From JAYEJW01 sp034716535 (lineage in GTDB: Bacteria; Pseudomonadota; Gammaproteobacteria; Chromatiales; Chromatiaceae), in NCBI GenBank assembly GCA_034716535.1, contig JAYEJW010000158.1:1-39298 (forward strand): 39,298 bases of DNA, written 5' to 3'. Below are positions 1-6,314 of the stretch, piece after piece. The notes below the pieces were generated by a model. That model saw only the letters and a list, made by a program, of their open reading frames with translations. It was not told where the DNA came from and ran no database searches. The position numbers were made by a program, and so were the translations under genes. Position 1 is the stretch's first letter, and every line of letters starts with the position of its first letter.

Positions 1-45
1 CTCGGGTATTCTCCCGAACCTGCCATAGAAAGAGCGAGCAACGCA

Positions 46-1014
46 ATGTCCGATCAGACCCCGGAGCCCAGGCTCAAATTCTTTCCGGTGTCCTTCTTCT
101 CCATGATCATGGGCCTTACGGGCCTCTCGATCGCCTGGCACAACGCAGAAACCGCCTACGGGATGACGCTCAAGATGTCCGGCGCGCTGCTCGCCCTGGC
201 GGCAGTCTTGTTCGTCGTGCTGTCGGCTCTGTATGTGAACAAGCTCCTGCGCTTCCGCGACGCCGTCATCAAAGAATTGGCCCACCCCATCCAGCTCAAT
301 TTCTTCCCCACCATCTCCATCAGCCTTCTGCTGTTAGGAATAGCCGCACTTAACCATTGGCCCGGCGCGGCCGGCGTGCTCTGGGTGTTGGGAACCGCGC
401 TGCACCTGCTATTTACCCTCTACGTCATGGGTGTATGGATCCACCACGAGCACTTCGAGATCCACCACATCAACCCGGCCTGGTTCATCCCGGTCGTCGG
501 GAACGTGCTGGTCCCCATCGCAGGGGTACCCCTGGGGTTCCAGGAGGTCTCCTGGTTCTTCTTCAGCATCGGCATGCTGTTCTGGCTGGTGCTGTTCGCC
601 ATCATCATGTACCGGGTGTTGTTCCACCACCCGCTGCCCGAACGCCTGATGCCGACGTTCTTCATCCTCATCGCCCCGCCGGCGGTGGGGTTCGTGGCCT
701 ACATGCAGCTAACAGGCGAGCTCGACCCCTTCGCGCGCATCCTTTACTACAGCGGACTCTTTCTCACCCTGCTGCTGATCACCCAGGTGGGCCGCTTCGT
801 GCGCCTGGAGTTCTATCTATCCTGGTGGGCCTACTCTTTCCCGCTGGCCGCCATCACCGTCGCCAGCCTGATCATGTTCCAGCAAACGCGGCTCGTCGGC
901 TTCGCGGCCATCGGCTGGGCACTGCTGACCTTGGTCACCCTGGTCGTGTTCTATCTGCTGTACCGTACGGCCCTGGCCGTCGCCAGCAAGAAGATCTGCA
1001 TCCCCGCCGTCTAG
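46..1014 (+). CDS. TDT/SLAC1-family anion channel or transporter
   Basis: This 322-residue protein is almost entirely hydrophobic, with about ten predicted membrane helices separated by short polar loops. The N-terminal stretch around FFPVSFFSMIMGLTGLSIAW is typical of the tellurite-resistance/dicarboxylate transporter (TDT) and SLAC1 group, whose members conduct small anions such as sulfite, nitrate, chloride or C4-dicarboxylates across the inner membrane. The substrate cannot be read from the sequence; in a sulfur-oxidising context sulfite export is one possibility, but that is inference. The ATG follows a purine-rich stretch (AAAGAGCGAG). The next gene starts 38 bp downstream on the same strand, so the channel, a DUF6858-like gene and a NifX-like gene probably form one transcription unit ahead of cydAB. 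Confidence 0.85.
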   Translation: MSDQTPEPRLKFFPVSFFSMIMGLTGLSIAWHNAETAYGMTLKMSGALLALAAVLFVVLSALYVNKLLRFRDAVIKELAHPIQLNFFPTISISLLLLGIAALNHWPGAAGVLWVLGTALHLLFTLYVMGVWIHHEHFEIHHINPAWFIPVVGNVLVPIAGVPLGFQEVSWFFFSIGMLFWLVLFAIIMYRVLFHHPLPERLMPTFFILIAPPAVGFVAYMQLTGELDPFARILYYSGLFLTLLLITQVGRFVRLEFYLSWWAYSFPLAAITVASLIMFQQTRLVGFAAIGWALLTLVTLVVFYLLYRTALAVASKKICIPAV

Positions 1015-1051
1015 GCGGGGCCGCGGGGGCTTCATCCGAAGGAATCAACCG

Positions 1052-1459
1052 GTGAAACAAACGCTGTTACAAGAGAAATACCCGATCTACAGCCTCGAGA
1101 TCGACCGCGCGGAGACCAGCTACCGGTCGGTGGACGAGATCATCGCCTACTTCAAGGCGCGCATCGATGCCCACCGGGCTGCCCGGTTCATCGCCGTGTT
1201 TGACCACTACGCTCACACCAGCGCCCTTCCTGAAGGACAGATCGGCGAGGGCATCCTGGCGGCGAAGAACATCGTCTTCTGCTTCGGCATCGCCTTGCCG
1301 GACCCCCACGCCCTTTCTGTGAGGCCGCGCTCGATCGGCGTGGCGGAGACCTCCGAAGGCTTCCTGGTCACCTTCATGGAAGCCCCCATGCCAGTCGCCA
1401 ACGCCGCCATGGAAGACTGGGCCAAAGGCTTGCGCGACCGCCAGGGCCAAGCCGCATAG
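1052..1459 (+). CDS. DUF6858-like small cytoplasmic protein
   Basis: A 135-residue soluble protein beginning at a GTG, preceded by a plausible AAGGA ribosome-binding site near 1039-1043. The motif FDHYAHT (about residues 50-56), the segment KNIVFCFGIALP and the PRSIGV/MEAPMPVANAAMEDWAK tail match what I remember of the uncharacterised DUF6858 family; that assignment is from memory and not checked. No catalytic motif, signal peptide or membrane segment is visible. It sits between a SLAC1-type channel and a NifX-like protein, 18 bp from the latter, so co-transcription is likely. Function unknown; the neighbours suggest a link to anion or redox metabolism, which is inference only. Confidence 0.72.
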   Translation: MKQTLLQEKYPIYSLEIDRAETSYRSVDEIIAYFKARIDAHRAARFIAVFDHYAHTSALPEGQIGEGILAAKNIVFCFGIALPDPHALSVRPRSIGVAETSEGFLVTFMEAPMPVANAAMEDWAKGLRDRQGQAA

Positions 1460-1477
1460 AGAAAGAGGATCCGTACC

Positions 1478-1819
1478 ATGCGCATTGCCGTAGCCAGCCA
1501 GAACTTCCGCACCGTCACCGGACATGCCGGAAAGACCCGTCGCTTCCTGATCTACGACACGACCCTCTCGGGGACACCCCAGGAAGTGGAGCGCCTGGAC
1601 CTGCCCCACGAAATGTCCCTGCACGAATACCACGGGGTCGACCACCCGATCTTCGGCGTCCACGCGGTGATCACGACGAGCTGCGGCGCGGGTTTCACCC
1701 AGCGTCTCGCCCGTCAGGGGGTGCGGGTAGTGGCGACTTCCGAAAGCGATCCCCTGACAGCGGCCTCGGCCGTCGCGGCCGGTCGCCCGCTGCCTACGGC
1801 CGAGCCCCACGAACACTAG
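1478..1819 (+). CDS. NifX/NafY-like dinitrogenase cofactor-type domain protein
   Basis: A 113-residue protein that is a single NifX-like domain (dinitrogenase iron-molybdenum cofactor biosynthesis family). It starts MRIAVASQNFRTVTGHAGK, the usual first strand and loop of that ribonuclease-H-like fold, and continues with a segment ending VITTSCGAGFTQRLARQGV, which resembles the conserved strand-turn-helix of the family. Stand-alone members occur widely in organisms without nitrogenase and may bind or carry metal clusters; no other nif gene is in this window, so nitrogen fixation should not be inferred. An AGAAAGAGGA stretch precedes the ATG. Its TAG stop forms the first bases of a dispersed repeat (1817-1845). 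Confidence 0.8.
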   Translation: MRIAVASQNFRTVTGHAGKTRRFLIYDTTLSGTPQEVERLDLPHEMSLHEYHGVDHPIFGVHAVITTSCGAGFTQRLARQGVRVVATSESDPLTAASAVAAGRPLPTAEPHEH

Positions 1820-1845
1820 TACTCCGACACGGAGGTTTTGATGGG
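1817..1845 (+). repeat. Dispersed intergenic repeat, copy 1
   Basis: One of four copies in the window of a 28-29 bp element whose core reads TACTCCGACA followed by GGAGGTTTTGATGG. The first TAG is the stop codon of the NifX-like gene. In this copy CTCCG-ACA-CGGAG forms a 5-bp stem followed by GTTTT, so it could act as a weak terminator. The other copies are at 9816-9842, 29442-29470 and 33838-33866. Confidence 0.75.
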
Positions 1846-1918
1846 CTCAGAAAGGGGAATGCGGCTGCGCGCAGCCAGCTCCCTGCAGGAAGACCCCGAA
1901 GAAAACGAAAGAGAATCA

Positions 1919-1938
1919 ATGAGATTGAGATATCTCAT
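1919..1938. promoter_or_regulatory. Palindromic operator-like site upstream of cydA
   Basis: TGAGATATCTCA (1926-1937) is a perfect 12-bp palindrome, preceded directly by a further ATGAGAT half-site, in the only AT-richer patch of the 1846-2078 leader. A near-identical palindrome (TGAGAAATCTCA) occurs upstream of tusA at 27038-27049. It does not match the FNR, Rex or Fur consensus that I know. An operator role is inference; no clear -35/-10 pair could be fixed around it. Confidence 0.45.
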
Positions 1939-2078
1939 GTCGCCCGCTGTCGCGCTCCTGTAGCTTGTCCCCCACATCCCCATGGAGGCATCCTGGAAGC
2001 GAGGGAAACGCAGAAACGGCCGGCGCCAACGCACCTCGATCGGCCCTACCCATCAACCGAATCCACAGGGCATCGACC

Positions 2079-3683
2079 ATGCTCGACAGCACCATGATCG
2101 AGTTGTCGCGATGGCAGTTCGCCGCCACCGCGCTATACCACTTCATCTTCGTCCCCTTGACCTTGGGATTGTCCTGGATGCTGGTCATCATGGAGACCGT
2201 CTATGTGATGACGGGCCGTGAGATCTATAGGGACATGACCAAGTTCTGGGGCAAGCTGTTCGGGATCAACTTCGCCCTCGGGGTAACCACGGGGCTCACC
2301 ATGGAATTCCAGTTCGGGACCAACTGGGCCTATTACTCCCACTATGTGGGCGACGTCTTCGGCGCACCCCTCGCCATCGAGGGTCTGATGGCTTTCTTCC
2401 TGGAGTCTACGTTCATCGGGCTGTTCTTCCTCGGGTGGGAGCGCCTCAGCAAGCGCCAGCACCTGACGGTGACCTTCCTCACCGCGCTGGGCTCGAATCT
2501 CTCCGCCCTGTGGATCCTGGTCGCCAACGGCTGGATGCAGAACCCCGTGGGCTCGGAGTTCTCCTACGAGACCATGCGCATGGAGATGACCAGCTTCTCC
2601 GAGTTGCTGCTCAACCCGGTCGCCCAGGTCAAGTTCGTCCACACCGTCTCCGCAGGCTATGTCACGGCCGCCATGTTCGTGGCGGGCATCTCGGCCTACT
2701 ACCTACTCAAGGGTCGCGACATCGCCTTCGCCAAGCGTTCCTTCTCCGTAGCGATGGGCTTCGGACTGGCCTCCGTCCTTTCGGTTATCGTGCTCGGCGA
2801 CGAAAGCGGTTACGAGGCCGGCGATGTTCAAAAAACGAAACTGGCGGCCATCGAGGCCGAGTGGCACACCGAGCCTGCGCCCGCGGCCTTCACCCTCATC
2901 GGCTTCCCCAGCAACGAGGACGAAGAGACTCACGGAGCAGTGAAGATCCCCTACCTGATGGGCCTCATCGCCACCCGCTCCCTGGACAAGGAGGTCGCTG
3001 GTCTGAAGGAGCTGATGGTCCAACACGAGCAGCGCATCCGCAGCGGCATGATCGCCTACGATTACCTGCAACGCCTGCGCGGCGGGGAGGACGTCCCCAT
3101 CAACCGCTCCATGTTCGAGGAGCACAAGGCCGACCTGGGCTACGGCCTGCTGCTCAAGCGCTATACGGAAAACCCGGCCAACGCGACGGAAGAGCAAATC
3201 AAACAGGCAACGAAGGACTCCATCCCGGAGGTCGCGCCGCTGTTCTGGAGCTTCCGCGTCATGGTCGCCGCCGGATTCTGGATGCTGCTCCTGTTCCTGC
3301 TCGGTTTCTATTTCAACGCCAAACGGGTCATCGAGAACAAGCGCTGGCTGCTGCGCCTGTTTCTGTGGAGCATCCCCGTGCCCTGGATCGCAGTCGAGAC
3401 GGGTTGGTTCGTAGCCGAGTTCGGGCGCCAGCCCTGGGCCATCGGCGAGGTGCTCCCCACCTACATGGCCACCTCCAGCCTGACGGCCACCGACCTCATG
3501 TTGAGTCTTGCGGGATTCCTGATCTTCTACACCGTCCTTCTCGTGATCGAGATGTACCTGATGTTCAAGTTCGGCCGTCTCGGTCCGAGCTCGCTGCACA
3601 CGGGCAAGTACTTCCACGAGAAGCAGCCCTCGTCCGGCACCGCCACCCTGGCGAGCCAGCCGCAAATGACACTGAGCAGCTGA
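2079..3683 (+). CDS. cydA: Cytochrome bd quinol oxidase subunit I (long Q-loop type)
   Basis: CydA binds hemes b558, b595 and d and oxidises quinol in the inner membrane, passing electrons to oxygen with high affinity. The 534-residue product follows E. coli CydA closely along its whole length. Visible hallmarks are the heme ligands His21 (ALYHF) and His188 (QVKFVHTV), the GWMQNP motif, the quinol-binding segment GLKELMVQHEQRIRSGM, and the long C-terminal part of the Q loop found in E. coli-type enzymes. The frame is open upstream to 1965, but the ATG at 2079 (MLDSTMIELSR) matches the family N-terminus; the ATG at 2094 is an alternative. The Shine-Dalgarno is weak (CAGGG). cydB follows after 47 bp. 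A palindrome at 1926-1937 may regulate the operon. Confidence 0.97.
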   Translation: MLDSTMIELSRWQFAATALYHFIFVPLTLGLSWMLVIMETVYVMTGREIYRDMTKFWGKLFGINFALGVTTGLTMEFQFGTNWAYYSHYVGDVFGAPLAIEGLMAFFLESTFIGLFFLGWERLSKRQHLTVTFLTALGSNLSALWILVANGWMQNPVGSEFSYETMRMEMTSFSELLLNPVAQVKFVHTVSAGYVTAAMFVAGISAYYLLKGRDIAFAKRSFSVAMGFGLASVLSVIVLGDESGYEAGDVQKTKLAAIEAEWHTEPAPAAFTLIGFPSNEDEETHGAVKIPYLMGLIATRSLDKEVAGLKELMVQHEQRIRSGMIAYDYLQRLRGGEDVPINRSMFEEHKADLGYGLLLKRYTENPANATEEQIKQATKDSIPEVAPLFWSFRVMVAAGFWMLLLFLLGFYFNAKRVIENKRWLLRLFLWSIPVPWIAVETGWFVAEFGRQPWAIGEVLPTYMATSSLTATDLMLSLAGFLIFYTVLLVIEMYLMFKFGRLGPSSLHTGKYFHEKQPSSGTATLASQPQMTLSS

Positions 3684-3730
3684 ACCTCAGGGGCGTATAG
3701 GACGCAAAGAAATCACAGAGGACGAATCAA

Positions 3731-4873
3731 ATGATCGTCGACTACGAAGTTCTGAAATTCATCTGGTGGGTGCTGGTAGGCGTGCTGTTCATCGGCTTCG
3801 CGATCACCGACGGCATGGACATGGGCGTGGGCACCCTGCTGCCCTTCCTGGGGAAGAAGGACGAGGAGCGCCGCGTCATCATCAACACGGTAGGTCCCCA
3901 TTGGGACGGCAACCAAGTATGGCTCATCACCGCCGGCGGCGCCATCTTCGCCGCCTGGCCTCTGGTCTACGCCAGCGCCTTCTCCGGCTTCTATTTCGCC
4001 ATGTTGCTGGCGCTGTTCGCGCTCTTCTTCCGTCCCGTCGGCTTCGATTACCGCAGTAAGATCGCGGACCCGCGTTGGCGCAACGCCTGGGACTGGGGCC
4101 TGTTCGTGGGCGGCACCGTGCCGGCACTGATCTTCGGCGTGGCCTTCGGTAACCTGCTCCAGGGTGTCCCCTTCCACCTGGACGAGTTCCTGCGTCCCTA
4201 TTACACGGGGAGTTTCTGGGGGCTGCTCAACCCCTTCGCCCTCCTGGCCGGTGTGGTGAGCCTGGGAATGCTCACCATGCACGGCGGTGTGTGGCTGCAG
4301 CTGCGCACCGAGGAGGCCATCGCGAACCGCGCCAAGAGCTGGGTCAAGTGGACGGGAATCATCACCATCCTCGCCTTTGCCGGGGCCGGCGTCTGGCTGG
4401 CTCTCGGCATCGACGGCTTCAAGGTGGTGTCTATGCCCGCGCTGGACGCCACGCCCAACCCGCTAACCAAGGAGGTGGCGATCCTCTCCGGCGCCTGGAT
4501 GGAGAACTACAAGCTCTATCCCTGGACCCTGGCGTTCCCCATCCTCGGCTTCGCGGGAATGGGGCTGACCATTGTTTTGTCCATGGCCAACCGGCCCGGT
4601 TGGGGCTTCGTTATGAGTTCCTTGGCGCTAACGGGCATCATCATGACCGCAGGCGCGGCTATGTTCCCCTTCATCATGCCCTCCAGCACCAACCCCGGCA
4701 GCAGCCTGATCGCCTGGGACGCCGTGTCCAGCCATTTGACCCTTACGGTCATGTTCTGGGCGGCCGTCATCTTCATACCCATCATCCTCGGCTACACCAC
4801 ATGGACCTACTACCAGATGTGGCGCACGGTCACGGTGGAGGAGATCAAGGCGCAGGAGCACCTGGCTTATTGA
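3731..4873 (+). CDS. cydB: Cytochrome bd quinol oxidase subunit II
   Basis: CydB is the second core subunit of the bd oxidase and stabilises the heme-bearing CydA. The 380-residue protein has the expected size (about 379 in E. coli) and near-complete collinear similarity, including FAITDGMDMGVG near the N-terminus, PHWDGNQVWLITAGGAIFAAWP, FFRPVGFDYRSK and the MFPFIMPSST segment near the C-terminus. About eight membrane helices are apparent. The start ATG has a GAGG ribosome-binding site at normal distance. The stop codon overlaps a 7-bp tandem repeat, and cydX follows 141 bp downstream. Confidence 0.97.
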   Translation: MIVDYEVLKFIWWVLVGVLFIGFAITDGMDMGVGTLLPFLGKKDEERRVIINTVGPHWDGNQVWLITAGGAIFAAWPLVYASAFSGFYFAMLLALFALFFRPVGFDYRSKIADPRWRNAWDWGLFVGGTVPALIFGVAFGNLLQGVPFHLDEFLRPYYTGSFWGLLNPFALLAGVVSLGMLTMHGGVWLQLRTEEAIANRAKSWVKWTGIITILAFAGAGVWLALGIDGFKVVSMPALDATPNPLTKEVAILSGAWMENYKLYPWTLAFPILGFAGMGLTIVLSMANRPGWGFVMSSLALTGIIMTAGAAMFPFIMPSSTNPGSSLIAWDAVSSHLTLTVMFWAAVIFIPIILGYTTWTYYQMWRTVTVEEIKAQEHLAY

Positions 4874-4892
4874 GTGCGGAGTGCGGAGTGCG
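4872..4892 (+). repeat. Short tandem repeat GAGTGCG x3
   Basis: Three perfect head-to-tail copies of the 7-mer GAGTGCG start inside the cydB stop codon and run into the cydB-cydX gap. The repeat could expand or contract without touching cydB, because it lies at and after the stop. Confidence 0.8.
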
Positions 4893-5014
4893 GTCATCGT
4901 GCCCCGATGAACGTCGGACATGCACCCGCACTGCGCGCTTCGCAGATTCCTGCCGACCCGACCGGTGGTCCGTTGAAGCATATCCTGATATGTAGCTGAT
5001 CGAGGAGGTCTTAT

Positions 5015-5134
5015 ATGTGGTATTTCACGTGGATTCTGGGTGTCCTGCTCGCCCTGGCCTTCGGCGTAATCAACGTCATGTGGTACGAGTCCGAACAGTG
5101 CCTCGGTGAGGCCGAGGACGAGAAGAACGCCTGA
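5015..5134 (+). CDS. cydX: Cytochrome bd oxidase small subunit CydX
   Basis: A 39-residue single-span membrane protein. It begins MWYFTWILGVLLALAFGVIN, the diagnostic CydX N-terminus (E. coli begins MWYFAWILG), followed by a short acidic tail rich in Glu, Asp and Lys. CydX packs against CydA and stabilises the hemes of the bd oxidase. It has the best ribosome-binding site of the operon, GAGGAGG at 5002-5008, at good spacing from the ATG. It lies 141 bp after cydB rather than directly adjacent, and the tail is longer and more charged than in E. coli. A GC-rich hairpin follows at 5148-5171. Confidence 0.93.
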   Translation: MWYFTWILGVLLALAFGVINVMWYESEQCLGEAEDEKNA

Positions 5135-5147
5135 CGGCCGTCGGAAA

Positions 5148-5184
5148 CGGCGGTGCCTCCCTGCACCGCCGAGGCTGACGCCTC
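5148..5184. terminator. Hairpins between convergent cydX and the OmpA-like gene
   Basis: CGGCGGTGC (5148-5156) and GCACCGCCG (5163-5171) form a 9-bp stem with a 6-nt loop, followed by a second small stem GAGGC-TGAC-GCCTC (5171-5184). There is no T-tract, so intrinsic termination is uncertain; the site lies exactly between two converging genes. Confidence 0.5.
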
Positions 5185-5195
5185 TTGCGACACGC

Positions 5196-5906
5196 TCACC
5201 CGGAGAATGCGGCGCCTTCCCCCTCCGCTACCACGGGGATGATGGTGATATCGACTCGGCGGTTGAGGCGGCGTCCGTACTCGGTATCGTTCGAGGCGAT
5301 GGGATGCCCCTCCCCGAAGCCCCTGGCGCTCAGGCGCTGCGGGTAGACGTTGGAGCTCAGCAGGTAGCTCTCGACGGAACCGGCGCGGCGCCGGGAGAGC
5401 TGTTCGTTGTACTCGGCAGAACCGGTGCTATCGGTATAGCCGGCGATGTCGAGCTGGGTCTTGCCGTACTTGTTGACCACTCCGGCGATCTTATCCATCG
5501 TGCTGTAGAAGCCCGGCTTGATCACGTCCGAGTCGAACTCGAACGTCGTCTCCCCCGTCATACCCACCAGCAGGCGGTCATTCGGCAGCTTTTCGACGCG
5601 GATGGCACCGCTGGCGATCTCCGCAGCCAGCACCTTCTCGAAGTCACGCCGCTGCTGCTCCATGTAGTTGCCGACCAAGCCGCCGACCAGTGCCCCACCC
5701 ACGGCCCCAAGGGCGGCCCCCTTGCCGGACTTGTCCGCAACCAGAGCACCGATGGCCGCGCCGGAAACGGCACCGATTCCGACGCCCTTCTCGGTCTCTG
5801 TCATGGCTCTGGGGTTGCCGTACTCGTCGGTCGCACAACCCTGTAAAAGTAGGGCGCTGGTCGCCAGGGCAGCACCGAGTTTCATCCAACGAATTGTCAC
5901 AATCAT
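5196..5906 (-). CDS. OmpA-family peptidoglycan-associated lipoprotein (YiaD-like)
   Basis: A 236-residue lipoprotein: a hydrophobic signal ends in the lipobox LLQGC (Cys24), then a glycine-zipper segment (roughly residues 40-80, GxxxG repeats such as GAVSGAAIGALVADKSG), then a C-terminal OmpA domain carrying GYTDSTGSAEYNEQLSRRRA, the loop that binds diaminopimelate in peptidoglycan. It should anchor the outer membrane to the cell wall, as YiaD-type proteins do. Start choice is open: AAGGAG lies only 2 nt before the ATG at 5906, but 8 nt before a GTG two codons later (5900), so the GTG may be the true start. It is convergent with cydX and divergent from cydD, splitting the cyd genes; a direct role in bd oxidase is not implied. 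Confidence 0.9.
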   Translation of the reverse strand: MIVTIRWMKLGAALATSALLLQGCATDEYGNPRAMTETEKGVGIGAVSGAAIGALVADKSGKGAALGAVGGALVGGLVGNYMEQQRRDFEKVLAAEIASGAIRVEKLPNDRLLVGMTGETTFEFDSDVIKPGFYSTMDKIAGVVNKYGKTQLDIAGYTDSTGSAEYNEQLSRRRAGSVESYLLSSNVYPQRLSARGFGEGHPIASNDTEYGRRLNRRVDITIIPVVAEGEGAAFSG

Positions 5907-5935
5907 CTCTCCTTACAACTGAATTCATAAATGAC

Positions 5936-5951
5936 GGCCGTCGCGACGGCC
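5936..5951. promoter_or_regulatory. Perfect 16-bp palindrome upstream of the OmpA-like lipoprotein
   Basis: GGCCGTCGCGACGGCC is a perfect palindrome about 30 bp upstream of the lipoprotein start, in the 5907-6314 non-coding region between divergent genes. It could be an operator or an RNA hairpin near the transcript start. In this GC-rich DNA, chance is a real alternative. Confidence 0.35.
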
Positions 5952-6164
5952 CGCGCCGGATCTTACCAGAGCGGCGCTCAAACATACCGAAACCGCTGCG
6001 CCCCGACGGCGTCTTGAGAATTGACATTGCCCGGATGCCCCGGGTTTGCCTATGCTTTGGTCCCGCCGCGACATGCGACCGGCGCATCTATCGAACCCAC
6101 CCCTTCATGACACCCGTGTCGCCTCCGACCATAAGAACACGGCTGTTACCAAGGAAGACCCTCT

Positions 6165-6269
6165 CCCTGGCCCTCTCCCAAACGGGAGAGGGAGACAACT
6201 GTTGTTCCGTCCATGGAACATTTGTTCATAATTGCCCTCACCCCGGCCCTCTCCCAGCGGGAGAGGGGG
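6165..6269. repeat. Pair of REP-like palindromes
   Basis: Two palindromic units, each with CCCTCTCCC pairing with GGGAGAGGG, lie at 6171-6192 (loop AAAC) and 6247-6267 (loop AGC). They are the common REP-like unit of gammaproteobacteria; read in one frame they give the tell-tale ALTPALSQRERG, which is often mis-annotated as protein. The rest of the 408-bp gap between the OmpA-like gene and cydD (5907-6314) holds the palindrome at 5936-5951 and nothing else that I recognise. Confidence 0.8.
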
Positions 6270-6314
6270 ACGAGGAGCGCCTTCGGCGCGGATCTACAAG
6301 GAAACGAGCCCATC

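Noticed and set aside
1478..1819. Evidence for nitrogen fixation from the NifX-like gene
   Set aside because: Stand-alone NifX-like proteins are common in non-diazotrophs and no nifHDK, nifB or other nif gene is present in the window.
1965..2078. Upstream extension of CydA
   Set aside because: The extra 38 residues are unlike any CydA N-terminus and cover the leader with its palindrome region; the ATG at 2079 matches the family.
6020..6060. TTGACA followed by TATGCT upstream of cydD
   Set aside because: The spacer is 24 bp, too long for a sigma-70 promoter, and it lies about 260 bp or more from the gene beyond the REP pair.
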